The translations under genes were made by a program, and so were the position numbers. DNA of 64,000 nucleotides, from contig CM055819.1 of NCBI GenBank assembly GCA_029582265.1, positions 24,876,715-24,940,714 of the forward strand. The letters run 5' to 3'. Positions 1 through 13,700 of the stretch are shown here, piece after piece (the stretch's first letter is position 1; each line of letters opens with the position of its first letter). A model generated the notes under the pieces. The model did no database searches. It was not told the origin of the DNA and saw only the letters and a program-made list of their open reading frames with translations. Source of the stretch: Zoroaster sp. YZ-2022. Its lineage: Eukaryota; Echinodermata; Asteroidea; Forcipulatida; Zoroasteridae.

Positions 1-960
1 CAGCAAAGTGGTGAGTATGGTCTAAATTCTGTACATCACTGGAATTTGCTAAATCAGAAACTCAATGAAAATTCCATGGTTATTTACAATATATCCATGA
101 ATGCGATATCTCCAATTAATTTAATTTTGAGTGAAACATTGTAAAATACATTTATTTTGGATATTGCTCTTTAATATATCAACATTTTTGATAAAATCTG
201 ACTTTTAATTTTTTTTCTTTATAATGTTTGTATGGGGGGGTTCAAAATCAATCAAAATCAGTTTAAAGATGAAGGTGTTTATTTTGTGTTATTCACTGTT
301 TAACTGGAAATTAAGTTTTCAATTGGTACACTTCTGTTTTACTTCTAAAAGGGAAGCCAGTTACTTTCAAAAGGGATATTTCACAAAATAATTGACCGTA
401 GCATTCTGTAATAAATTAATTTATTCAAGGGAAAGTACAACATTGGTAATTACCAGATAATCAAATGAATAAATTAAAGTTAAAAGCTTACTTGGTATAA
501 CCATTATTTTTACATAATTCGTGTCCAACCATTTTTAATATTATTCAATGTGGGTCACTGAACTTTTCTATGCACAGCAAATACAAGTTCATTGACCTCT
601 TCCATGTACACCAGTTTATAATGACAGTGGGTTTGACTTGGATGGGAATTTCAAAGTGCAATTTTCAATGGTACAATTAATCCACTGGATAGACTCATTC
701 AAATTGTACATATTATTTCCAGTTTGTGTACTACACCTGCCTTGTCTTCTTTGACTGGGCTGATGTGTGTACAGTCGAGATTTAAATGTTTAAATGTGTA
801 TTGCGCGTGTTTGAGCCGATTTGATGGTATAAAATAGATTTAAATGTTGAGTTGCTATTTTTCTGGGGTGAATGAAGTTACATGTATAAGCTTTCATTTG
901 AGACTTTGAACGAAAAAATCCGTTGAGGATTAGTATCAGTAAATTACTAAAATGCTGGCC
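1..960. repeat. Left copy of a 0.95-kb duplicated segment
   Basis: The window opens inside a segment that recurs in the same orientation at about 57472-58420. Long identical stretches are broken by small indels. Both copies begin at a sequence resembling an exon end with a splice donor (cagcaaagtg followed by gtgagt). No protein family is recognisable in either copy. In the right copy the segment lies just upstream of an ABCA-type gene, so it may be promoter or 5' untranslated DNA of a duplicated locus; that is inference. Confidence 0.8.
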
Positions 961-1565
961 CACTGTTTGGACGTGACCACACAATTTATTGTATGTATAA
1001 CAGGTTGAGGGCATGGGCAGTCTTCCGATTGGCCAGCAAGGCTGTCAATCAGAATCAAGCGCATTTGAAATATCACTTTCATCTACAGCTTCTGTAGATA
1101 ATTATCTTTCAAAATTCGTTCGCTTAGCGGATTGTTATGGTTACCAACCAAACTTTCACATGAAATTAGTGTTCTTTTGCTGGTAGTCTGTTTTATGATG
1201 CTTTATAGTGAAAATATTTCCTAACCAATATTCTCTGCCTAGCACCACTACGAAATTGGCCGTTGGTCTGTAACATTGTAATTTTCTGTGTATAGAAAGC
1301 TTACAACCTCTAAAATTTGATTTAGTGTAATTTGATATCTGATAACATCACCATGATGTCACAACTTTACACATGTCACAACTTTATTGAGTATGTGTCA
1401 AGTTGGAAGGCTCTGTGTTAACTTTGGAATTATGTTTTTTTTTTGTTCCATAAGTCTCATTGAGAAGAAGGAGAAGGGGAAAAAATAAATAAACAAATTC
1501 AAAGAGGTGTTCGTGTGACATGAACACCTAAAAAAATATTATAAAGGATTGATTTACAATACTGT
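961..1565. other. Non-coding stretch before the first visible ASPSCR1 exon
   Basis: No coding region is recognised. A short repeat at about 1238-1310 (containing gaaattggcc and gtgtatagaaagctt) recurs at about 19730-19800. It belongs to a family of short interspersed repeats seen several times in this window. Confidence 0.5.
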
Positions 1566-1783
1566 GGGCACCATCGAAGCATACTCAACCCCAAGCTCTC
1601 AGTCCGTTATGCCAACCTTCCCAACAACTGCAAACTGGAGTTGCTCAAGGCGGACAGGCCGAGAACTGAATCTGCCGTAGTCATCGCCCTGCAGGTTGAG
1701 TCTGGAGAGAGACTGCAGTATGAGTTTGTCCCCTCAGCATCACTGTGGGATATCCTGATTCACTGGGAATCACAGGAGGACAG
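1566..1783 (+). CDS. ASPSCR1: ASPSCR1 exon: N-terminal ubiquitin-like domain
   Basis: The frame reads KLSVRYANLPNNCKLELLKA and continues through VVIALQVESGERLQYEF to LWDILIHWESQED, as in the TUG ubiquitin-like domain. It ends at a donor (cag, then gtacca). The 5' boundary is uncertain because no clear acceptor AG is seen; the nearest AG would put it at 1580. Confidence 0.75.
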
Positions 1784-4700
1784 GTACCAGTTGGAGTTTT
1801 GGGTTTGGGTGTAGATTTATGGTTGTTTTGGTTTTGGGGTAGTGATGGGATTTTGGTTAGGGTTGGCTTTTGTCAATGTCAGAGTTTGGAAATTCTGAAT
1901 AACTTGGGTTATAAAGTTGATGGTTGTAGATACATTTGGTTGAGATTGGAGTTTTGTTTGGGGATTGGCTTTTTACTAGTTGGGATATTCGTTAGGGTTT
2001 GAATTTGGGTATGTTTGTGTTTATGTTTCAGTTAAACATTGGGTTTGGATTTGAGTTTGAGATGGGATTGTGTTTGGGATGGCAGTGTGGCTTTAACCGA
2101 ATGTAAAAACAATGTGGCAATTTGGCCGATGACCCAATATAAGGGCCGAAAGGTCATTGTAAGATGCCCACCAATGACTCATTTCTTCCTTTCTAGATTT
2201 TATAGTAGTAGTGAATTTGTTCTATTTACCAGCTTTTCAAAATTAACCCCCCCCCCCGCTATGACATTGGGGGTAAACAGTTTGTTTAATGAGACTCTGC
2301 TTTACACTTGGTAGTTGTGAGCCAAGTGTCAAAGATTATGGTAAGGTGCCCACCTACGACCCTTTTATTTCTGTCTAGATTTTGTAATAGTAGTGAATAA
2401 GCTTGGAATTATCAGAGATCTTAATCTGTCCTGTTAACAGTGTGTACGCTGGCAAGTTGACCACATCCTCCCAGTCGGATAATGCAGAGAAGACTATTCA
2501 TCCATTCTGTATCTACATGAGGCAAGAGGTATGAATGAGACTACCCTAACCCTCCCCATCCTCACCCCCACCTCATGCGATGAGTGCCTTGAAGGCAATG
2601 TACAGAATTTTCAAAGGGTCATCCAAATATTGTTGGTTTTAGGGTCACTGTTCAACATGTGAAGATGTGTCTGATGTACATTGAATATAAGGATGGACTT
2701 GTGACTAATTGGTAGTCTTATGCCATTTTTTGTCTCGAATTTTTTTAATAGATGAGACTGGATGAGGTATTCAAAAGCAAATTCTCAATGTATTTTTTCA
2801 AATAAAAAAAAATAAATTTGTAATGACCCCAGACCTATTGAACTATCAAAGTACCATCTGCAAATACCTGTGTAATGAGTGGAACATAAAACAATACAAT
2901 CTATGTAAAGGTCGCTGTTTAATATAAAACATTAAAAATGATTTAAAATGAACCTGCAAGATATATAATTTTGTTATCCATGTATGTACTGTTACTTGTT
3001 CTACTCTGGTCTTCTGGACATTCTTTCAGGTTGTTGGTGAGGCCTGGCTCCGAGACACTACACTGAGATCCTTGGGACTGACCGGAGGAAAAGCAATCAT
3101 AAGGTAATAGTGTTATCTTGCTTCTCCAATGCACAAGTCTGTGGGAATCAAACTGAGGCTAGTGTTTAAAAATAGACTGGTGCCTTTGTCACTATGAGAT
3201 ATAATTTTACACAGACAGTTTGGGAACAAGACAAAAATAGCAGCAGTGGGATAAAGAACTGTTGACCACGGTTTGGCGTATCCATTGGATAGAAATGATG
3301 AGTACTATAGCACATCAGAATTGTGTACTGGTAGCAGTGTCTTCGAAACGTGGGTTCAAATCCTGCCTGTGACGGTGCTGCTCGCATCTGTGAGCAAGAT
3401 ACTTGATCATTATTGCTTCTCTCCACCCAGTAGTAAATGTAGACTTGGAAGGGTAGAGATAGATTCTGGTGTTTTATTTAGCTTGTTGCACTCATGCATA
3501 ATTATAGCATCATGGGCTTTTTACTCCCCCTAGAGCCAAGATGGTTCTAGGACCGGGGGTAATAATGTTTATGCAGATGATTTACACATCCAGCCCTATA
3601 TAAATTTCCATTATTAATAATTATTAATTTTGCCTCTCCAGATTAATACACAGAGCAGTGGATCTCCCAGCCCCACCCAACACACCATCAACAAAATCAA
3701 CTTCTTCAAACACAACCCCCACAGCTCAAGTGAAGCCGCCTATTCAATCATCAGCCTCAGTATCTCAAGGACAGTCCACTTCTGAAAAGAGGGGTGGCAG
3801 CAGCAGCGAAGCAGTGGAAGTGCAGAAATCCCAAACCGAACCCAACTCCTCCAAACCGGCAATCAAACAAAATGACAATATTAGTCAATTGATCGACACA
3901 GAAATATCAACTACAACAACAAAACAAAAAGATAGCAACCCGGATGTTACAGCAACAGAGTTGAAACCAGCAACCTCTGCCATCTTGGAACCAATGGAAG
4001 TTGAAGAATCCAGCAGCGCAAGACAGAGTTTGCCAGCGAGCATTGGTGGGAATTCGGGAGGTAGCACAGGGGCTCGTCCGAAGCAAAAACAGCACAGGGA
4101 AATGGAGGTGGCACAGTTACAACATATGCAAGACATACCGCTCAGTCCAGAGATGGAACAGGTATTTTGGAATCTCAGTCCATTCCACATTGCGCATTAT
4201 AAGTTTCAATTAAGGATACAATGCACCATACATTACTTTGCAAATTTATCCGCGCTTTGCATTTGGGTCTCATGGATTTCTCTCATCCAAGCTGGATTCC
4301 ACATCCTTTTCATTGTTTACCAAGTAACAACTTGGCCAGCATGATACCTCTAGTAATCCTTTACCCAAATGATGGATTTAATCTCCTATCCAAACTTTTG
4401 CCATAACTACTTTTATGCATTCAAGCATGTAAACAGGTCTTTGAACACTTCAACATCAAATTTACAAATCGGCATACATGGACAGATCTACAAAATAAAC
4501 ATACCTGTATAAAAATGATTGTGGTTGCATTAATTAAGCCTTTTATTTGGATACCAAATACAATTTGCACATATGAGTTGGTAATTCAAGTTCTGAAAGT
4601 TGATACTTTATTTTCTACAAGGTGGGTGGAGAGGTTGCGGGGTTGTAAACGTATCACCAATTTCCGATTTCCTTATTCTAAAACTTTTTGGAAATGTTCC

Positions 4701-7700
4701 CACTACCCACCCCCCCCCATCCCCCCCCAAAGTAATTCGTTTTATCACATATATAATAAAACACATTTCACCGCGGACACACAGTGCAAGGCGCCATCTA
4801 TCCAGCTGGTGCATACGTTCATCAACAATGTAGTTTTCTTGGTTGGTTGCCAATTATGTGCGCCCCGGGGCCTGGCTGGCATGTTGCCAATTTGTTTTCT
4901 TGGGTTGCAGAAACTTCTGGCCAATGGGAGGGCTCAGTTACAAACCTTTTTAGAGTGCCTGTTTTCATCAAGGCGGGAAACTCTCACTTCGGCTGTTCTT
5001 CAATGCAATGCCACTGTTACACAAATAAAAGTTCTCTCCGTTTCCTCATGTAGTTTTCTACGAGGCCGCGTAGTTCCACTTGTCTTTAGTAATTTCGTGG
5101 ATATACGTGTATATTCAGTTAATGGATTGACAACGTATTCTTTGGATTTACATATGTTTGGGGGAATTTTGACGTCTCTGTGGTCGCGGCAATTTGAGCT
5201 AACGAACATTATTACAGTAACGTTATAACTTATACTATAGGCATAGCTAGGCCTCCACTGTTCGGCTCGAGTTTTTAACTTACCGGATAGAACGTCTGAC
5301 TATTGGAGGGTTATTCCCTGTGGTTTTTCCAGCGTACAAAACTGTTATCTTCAATTTCATCAGCACTTTTACACGGGGGTTGCTTCAACTTTTCCGGCGC
5401 TTCTTCATTCGGACTGAGTGAGGTCTACCCGTAACTTGTTAGACCCTAACGGTAATGTTCTTGTAACTTCTCCATTTTGCGTGTGACGACACAGTCATCA
5501 ACTGTATAAACTTGGTCTTGTACTTGTAGGCATAAACTGTGATTGGAACAGTAAAGACAGAGAATTCGTTGCGTTGTTGTAGCCTCCAGCTGAGGGATAT
5601 GCCTCGGCCGAAGAGACAAACACGAACGCCAGCACGGCCATCATCGCCGCTGAAGCAGTCAGCACATCTAGGACAGGGACCAATTAGGCAACGCCGGGGT
5701 GCCAGGCGTCCGACAGTGGCTCAAGGTCGGCCTCCTGCGAGTGACACTGCACCATGTTCTGAGGAGTGGCCGGCAGTCGTCGTTTGAGCTCCAGATACCG
5801 GTACTCCCAGTATGTGTGTGTTGGGAAATATCCAGCCAGCTACAGTGGGCAATGATCGGGCAAGTTGTAAAGTTAATGTACGTAATTCGCCGCACTCGTG
5901 AAATGGCGAACTTACCTTTGGCTTTAATAGCATTTCTCTGAAAACTTACAAAACTATGGAGTATAGTAAGGGGGGGGTGGCTCCTGGTTGCATAAACTTA
6001 TCTAAGTCGTGCTTGTTACAAAAAGAAAATCATAGTAAAATTGTATGATTTAGGCCTACTGTAAAGTTAGTGCTTGTGAAAATGGAAAAAGTTGTTTAAC
6101 CACTGTTTGTTTTACTAAATACAAATAGTAAGGGATTTACATAACCTCAAATATTTGTTCACAAACATCTGTGATGTTATTGTTCTATGCCGTCAATGAG
6201 CTGTTGTCAGTGGAAACCAAAAGAGGTGAATGCTGTGCATTTGCAATGATTTTTTAAAGAAATACTGATCCTCAAAATGGACACATTCCGTATAGGAGAA
6301 GCGAACAAAGGCTACTTAATTCGTTGGTGTTATTTAGTCTGTTGTTGAAAATTATTGAGAAAATGAATCATTAACGTGTTAATATCATGGTTATGGAAAG
6401 AAATCTTTTATTTGAAAAAAAATGTTAACAGCATTTTTACACATTTCAAAGTTTTAAAGTAGGCTACTTTTTGCGGAAAAATAAATAACTATCTTCCATT
6501 TTATTGGTCTTTCAAGAATATTGATTACAAGTTTTGAGGGCTTCTCCAAATTATACCATTTTATTTTTAAAATCTAAAACAATAATTTTATTTTCAAGTT
6601 TAAAAACAATTTTACAACCATCTGGAATAAGATGAAGCATGAGTCAACTGTTTTTCTTCTTGGGTAAAATTTCTGTGCCCCCATCAGCTTTAACAACAGT
6701 TTGGGGTGAGTCATTATACCAACATCAATTTTTTGATGACCACAATTCTGTGCGTCTCAAAAGAAAAAAAAACGGCGCTCAAGACGTCCATGCATAGGAT
6801 CACGCATTGATATTCAGCATTTTACAAGAGAATATCCTTCACTGTAACAAACCGAAACACCAAACTGCTACTTTCAATTGTAAGTTACTGTCCAGTTGAT
6901 GGTATATCCTTCGATTATGAACTGTTAGGTTTTCAGTTTCAAGGTAATTATTATTTTGATATAAATGTTTGCCGATGGGTTGTTCAGTGTCATGCTCGCT
7001 GTTTGAACTTTCAGTACCTTTTTAGAATTTCAAGTTAAAAAGGTTTCTGAGTCTGTTGGTATCACTCATTATTTGGTTGATTTTTTTGTTTGTAGGTGGG
7101 TCCAAATCAAGTTGTGCGGTATTGCTGCAGACATTTAGGGATGTGTGCACTCAGTTGCAGGTACCTCTTGCTGAAGAAAAGACAACTGGTCCTTGCAAGG
7201 TTATTACCTATCTCGGACTAGAAATTAACTCTGCTAACCAAGTAATTCGGGTACCGGGTACCTATATATAAACTACATGCGCTGCGGGTTCAAATTCAAG
7301 CGGTTTTGGGTCAGCGTAAGTTGTCTTTGAAAGAGGTTCAATCATTAGTTGATTCCCTTAATTTTGTCTGTCGGGCAATCGCTTCTAGCCGTGCATTTAC
7401 GCGGCGTTTAATTGCACTTTCCCTGGGGATGCGGTAGCAGCATCATAAGGTCCGTATCTCAGCAGGGGCGTAGACTTGTTGATGTGGCTGGCATTCTTTG
7501 ACCATTTCAATGGGGTATCACCGTTTCGCCATCATGGTTGGCATGACAACGACATCATTGTGTTTGTCACAGATGCTGCGGCAAGCATTGGGTTTGGGGG
7601 ATACTTTAACGGCAAATGGTTTCAAGCTAAATTGGCCCCTGAATTATTAGCATTGTCACCATCCATTTCCTTTTTGGAGTTTTACTGTTGGGGCCATTTG

Positions 7701-10700
7701 TTGGCAGGTGACCAGGGTCAACACTGTTGTGCCAGTGATTGTGTTTTTTGGATGGTAATGCAGAAATATGGGCAAATCATTTTCAAAGTCAACATTTATG
7801 CATCTTTTCTTTAGGTACACAGTGAGGTATATTTAATACCTGTTTTCATTTGTAAAACCACCCCAAGACCGCCGGACTTGTCCGGTTGCGTGTTTCCTGG
7901 TCCGGTGCTAGATTTACTGGCCTCGAGTCTGCGGTCCGATGGATATTTCGAATCTTTATCTAATGGTTTTTTGTGTTGTTCGGTGGTGGCTGTCCGTCCT
8001 GTTGGGGCGCGCATTGCGCGTTTGGCATTAATTTGTTCTGAAGCGGACTGCCACTGCCTCAGGTTCAGGGATAATTAGTCTGTATAAATAATTTAAGTAA
8101 GCTAAAGTATTATACGTTTTACATAAAGTGCAAATTCACACTATGTAAATACTGTGCCTAGCACCCGCTTGTTCATGTGGGGCTAATATTCCAACCGTAT
8201 GTACAAACGGTGGAAACACTCAATGTAGTTTTATAAACTTTAAACTTTAACCTGTCATTTACGCTTTACGTTACAATAATGGTTTGGGGGTTAAGCTTGC
8301 ACGATTTGGATATTTTATTGGTGGTAAGCATGCCTCATTTTTTGTGGCAAGCGTGCCAAGTTTTTCTGGTCAAGCATGACCCATTTTTTGTGGCAAGCGT
8401 GCCAAGTTTTCTGGGCAAGCATGCCCCATTTTTTATGGCAAGCGTGCCAAGTTTTCTTGGCAAGCATGCCCCATTTTTTATGGGAAGCGTGCCAAGTTTT
8501 CTGGGCAAGCATGCCCCATTTTTATGGCAAGCGTGCCAAGTTTTTCTGGTCAAGCATGCCCCATTTTTTGTGGCAAGTGTGCCAAGTTTTTCTGGTCAAT
8601 CATGACCCATTTTTTGTGGCAAGCGTGCCAAGTTTTCTGGGCAAGCATGCCCCATTTTTTATGGCAAGCGTGCCAAGTTTTCTGGGCAAGCATGCCCCAT
8701 TTTTATGGCAAGCGTGCCAAGTTTTTCTGGTCAAGCATGACCCATTTTTTATGGCAAGCGTGCCAAGTTTTTCTGGTCAAGCATGACCCATTTATTGTGG
8801 CAAGCATGCCAAGTTTTTTATGCCCAGTGTTTTTGTCAAGAAAAGTTTGGGGCAAGCAGGCCCGCTAAGTATTTGACTGTTTTATAAGGCTGGCCTTTTG
8901 CCCAATTTGGTAAAATGGTCAAAAGGTGTCGAAATAAATACACTGGTTCAACTGTGCCAAAAGTCACAATGTTTCTTTACTTCTATTTCTGTGAGTTGTC
9001 CGAGAATAATAAAGTAATAGATAAAATTATGCCTTAGTTTAATTCCACTTTTCTTTAAGTGTCAAGTTTCTAGTTTCTAAAAATCTTCTTGATTAAAATT
9101 AACTTGACAAAATTAATTCTCAATCATCAGCAGATAATGTCAAATATTCAAGCTTATAAGACATGTGTATTTATTGTCATGCATCGTAAAAACAGGCTCG
9201 GCTGCTTTTTCGGTATTCGAGAAGTCACCGGAATTTGTTTTTGAAACCAATACCGAACCGAAGGATTTTTGCTTTACCAAAATAGTATCAAATTCTGTTT
9301 TCACATTTCTATTGTCGCCAGCTAAACTCGCTATGAAAATTATATTTCAAAGTATTTTATTTTAGTAAAAAATCATTAGATTTTGAGTGCCAGGTTATAA
9401 TATGTTCAGATACGTTCACCGGTACCTGCCATTCAACAGTTGTTGCGTTCATACTACACGTGACTGAATATCCTTAGGACCCACGCCGTGAGCTCGCATT
9501 CATCGCACATTCGCTGGTTTGGATTCATCCCCCACTTTCAAAATCATTCTGCCGCCGTTGGACTGAATTAATTTGGCCCCATGCCAATCTTTTCAGCTTC
9601 ACAGCAGTACTGGAATGTAAGTAATTCGTTTTTAAATCCAGTAATGGAGCTTGATTCCTGGAGCGCTAGTCTTTGATGACTATGCCAGTAACAAAACAAT
9701 CCATTCAACTGGTGATATAAATTACGGTATATGATACAATCAAAATGCTATAAGTGAGCCAGTTTCCAATTATTACATCAATAATTGATATACAGTTGAT
9801 GCATGATACATGAAATAGTTTGCTTGTAGCCATAATAGTTTTCACATCACCAGCATTACATAATGTAAACAATGCATTGTTAATTCCAGTAATGGAGCTT
9901 TTTGGAACGCTAGACTTGCTTGATGACTATGCCAGTAATAAAACAACCCAATCAACTGGTGATGATGCAATCAAAATATATACACCGTACATGTAAGCGA
10001 GCCTGTTACCGAGGGCAACCATTATGTCAATTGATAAACAGAAGACCTTACAATAAAAAAGATATCAAAATTGCATTATAATAATATCCCTCATAAAAAT
10101 TATGATGCAACAAGATGGTAAGGCTTGTTGTTCGGGAATTCATCCATTCAGTCTGTTAAATTTAATTAAGTTGCCCTTTTGCAATACAAATTGGTTGAGT
10201 ACAAAAATTGCAGAAATGTACCAATTCATAAAATGTCATGCCATTCTCCCATATTAATTATTATAACCACCTGAACACATCCAATTTGTATTGCTTTATA
10301 CATAAGGGCATCTATGTACAACACCCCAAATACATGTACACTGCAAAAGACACAAAAATTGGTATCAACTGTTTGAACTGAAATGAACTACAGTAAGAGA
10401 ATAAGAAGAGTGGTCTAGGTAAAACTTGTAGCTTTGCATGGTGAAGAGGATAAGACTGGTGACACCATGTGATATTCTCTATTGAGTAGTAATTAGTTCT
10501 GAAAAGAACTGTAGGTTACAACTTGACGTTTCGATCAGTATGCTCTAGTGGTCTAGTACCAACACCTTTATAATCGGCCAGATACTCTATGTATGCATTC
10601 ACAGTGTACAGAACATCATGGGATACACATGTGTAGTCGTGTACAGTATGTGATCAGCCTGAATAACTTCAAACAAGCCAAAGGAAATTTCTACAAACAC

Positions 10701-13700
10701 TGGAACTAAATTAATTTGAGAGTTTAGTCTTCCCAAACTATCATTAGTCTGTCTTATTTAGATTAAACCCTTCATAACTTTATCGGGTTGCAAAGATCTA
10801 TGTGAAGATCAATCTACACATAGAATGCTATAGAAGTTAGAATTCACTTGATACCAACCTGTAAAAATACATGTAGATCCGTATGTTTCTGAGCAAATTA
10901 CAAAAGTTCATACAATTTCTCAAGCTGGTCATTTGACGCAAAGTCTTTTATTCCCATAGTATGTATAAGTCTTGTAGTAGCCCTGAATTCCTTTTGTGTG
11001 TGGTAATAAAGGTATTTCTTCCATTAAGCATCGCCAGGTGCGACCATGCATGACCCATGGGCCAGTCTATATAAAGACTGGTTGTACAATTTTCGCTCTC
11101 GCAGTTTGCTCACAGCAGCTCCGCAGAAGAGACACTAATAAGGACGTATAAGTATTTTATATAATTATCTTTAGCTTTTCGTTCCGTCACTGTGATGTCC
11201 ATTTGGCAGTAGCATACCGCTAATAGGTGCACCACAGTGGCTCCTTTATTATTTAAGAACACGCACTCTAAACTGGTGACCCCGACGTACATAATTATTA
11301 TATTCGTAAAGCTATAGATTGTGTAAATATTTATGTCTTCTAAAGTTCGTCAATTATTTGTTGCTGATTCTAGAGCTTTTTCGTTTGACCATTATTCACG
11401 TCCACCGTCTTGTAATTTGAATTTGGATTTTGTTATAATACGTGGAGCCAAAATTGACGATCTTATTTTACCAACTTTGGCAAAATTACGAAGTTACAGT
11501 GACTCTGATTTTATTATTGTCAAGTTAGCTGCTGGTATTAATGATCTTACGGTTTTTACCGAATCTACACATTCCCGTGCCAAGGTCTTACAAAAATCAG
11601 ACCTCAGTTTAGACGGACTGTTTGCAAAGTATACCAATTTTAAGCAGCAGGTTCTAGGTTGTAGGGCAACTGCCATTGTTTCATTTGTAACTATACCGCC
11701 AGCGTCATTCGCAAAATTCCAGGCTAGTAAGAGCTTATCTGTACCTATTTTGTCTGAAGCAGATCTAACATACAATCAAAAGCAACTTGATTTTTTGTTG
11801 AAACAGGCTAATGCACGTATAAGAGCACTTAACAGTGAGTTGCAATTAGGTGTTAGTTCACGCACACTTTCGTGGCATACTTCCATTAGAAAATCAAGTA
11901 AACGTAAAAACAGGTCTGGTCATTACACCACATTACGTAACGATTTTTCACATTTGTACGATGGTTTGCATGCCAAATCCGATCTGAAAAAGAAGTGGTA
12001 CAGTGAACTTCTCCGTTCTTTTGAACTGGATACGCTTTCTTTACAACAACAGTTGAATGCACCTCATTGTTAATACTACTCCTGTTAACTTATTGTCATT
12101 GGTACTATAGCTAAGCGTTCACTGATTGATTCTATAGAATAGCTTACAATGGCGACTGGTGAGGAGAAACCTCATTCTTCGCAAGCTAGTAGCATGCATT
12201 TTGCTGTGAGTTTAAAGTTACCGCCATTTTGGCCCAACGACCCGAGAGTTTGGTTTGCTCAGGTCGAAGCACAATTTCAAACACGCAATATCACTCAGCA
12301 ACAAACTAAATATGCATATGTTGTTTCCTCATTGCAGCCAGAAATTGCATTAGAAGTGAGAGACTTGCTTTTAGAATGTCCTGGCGATAGTCCCTATGAC
12401 ATATTGAAAGAAGAACTAGTGAAACGCACATCTGCTTCTGAGCAAAAGCGCTTGCACCAACTTCTCATAGCCGAAGAATTAGGGGATCGAAAACCCTCGC
12501 AACTTTTGCGTCGTATGCGTCAATTATTGGGTGATCATACGCTAGAAGAAAGTATTCTCAAGCAATTGTTTTTGCAGAGACTACCCATCAATGTGCAGAT
12601 TATATTAGCACCTACTAGCGATAATATTCACATTGACCAGTTAGCAGTTGTGGCAGATAAGGTTTTAGAAGTTACACCTGCACCACCGGTAGCACAAATT
12701 GCAACCGCATCAACTTATACACCAGTCGATGCAGCTGTATCTTCTGAAACAGATTTGCGAAGAATGGTGGAAGAGTTGACCAAAAAGGTCGAAGCCCTGT
12801 CTAGTCAATTGCGTGACAGATCCAGAACTAGATCCAGAAGTCGCGACAACCGTAATCGTGACATCAGGCAAAGTACACGTCGCGCGCGTTCGCCATTGCC
12901 TTCCCCTCACCAAGGTGAAGAGTGCTGGTATCATTGGCGTTATGGCGATAAAGCACAAAAATGCAACCTGCCTTGTTCCTACAGTCAAACAGGGAAACGA
13001 AAATGCCAGCAATTAACAACGGCGCAATTGCGCGGCATACACCAAGCAAGCCGTCGTGTTAGTGTTACTGATAGGTCAACTGGCATACAATTCCTAATCG
13101 ATACAGGGGCAGATGTTAGCGTTTTTCCAGTTTCGGCCAAAGACAAAAACGGTCCTTTTCAGTGCACTTTACAAGCTGCCAATAAAACACCGATTATGAC
13201 TTATGGGGAAAAATCACTTACACTTAATTTGGGACTAAGACGTACATTTCGATGGATTTTTACAATAGCAGACGTCAATCAGCCAATTATTGGTGCAGAT
13301 TTTTTAGATCATTTTGCATTACTAAAAAAAGAAAAAAATTTCTTCAAAAAGGAAAAATTTATATTTTGTTGGCCTCCAGCATTTAGGGGGAGGCTGATGT
13401 AGTAGCCCTGAATTCCTTTTGTGTGTGGTAATAAAGGTATTTCTTCCATTAAGCATCGCCAGGTGCGACCATGCATGACCCATGGGCCAGTCTATATAAA
13501 GACTGATTGTACAATTTTCGCTCTCGCAGTTTGCTCACAGCAGCTCCGCAGAAGAGACACTAATAAGGACGTATAAGTATTTTATATAATTATCTTTAGC
13601 TTTTCGTTCCGTCACTGTGATGTCCATTTGGCAGTAGCATACCGCTAATAGGTGCACCACAGTGGCTCCTTTATTATTTAAGAACACGCACTCTAAAGTC

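Larger units (their letters stand above)
10973..13695 (+). mobile_element. Compact LTR retrotransposon (Ty3/gypsy-type Gag-Pro) lacking most of Pol
   Basis: Two near-identical 298-bp LTRs (10973-11270 and 13398-13695) enclose a tRNA-Trp primer-binding site, an SGNH-hydrolase-like ORF, a Gag-protease ORF and a polypurine tract. The hexamer aagtct flanks the element on both sides (10967-10972 and 13696-13701), a likely target duplication. By eye the LTRs differ at one base, so insertion is recent. Reverse transcriptase, RNase H and integrase are absent, so movement would need enzymes from a relative. The Gag resembles invertebrate gypsy-class Gags. Confidence 0.9.

Noticed and set aside
5599..5787. 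Gag of the DIRS-like relic
   Set aside because: Only an Arg/Pro-rich composition is seen, with no diagnostic motif and 1.3 kb of unassigned DNA before the reverse transcriptase fragment.
8279..8868. Overlapping ORFs of up to 136 codons
   Set aside because: They are translations of the 45-bp tandem repeat in different frames.
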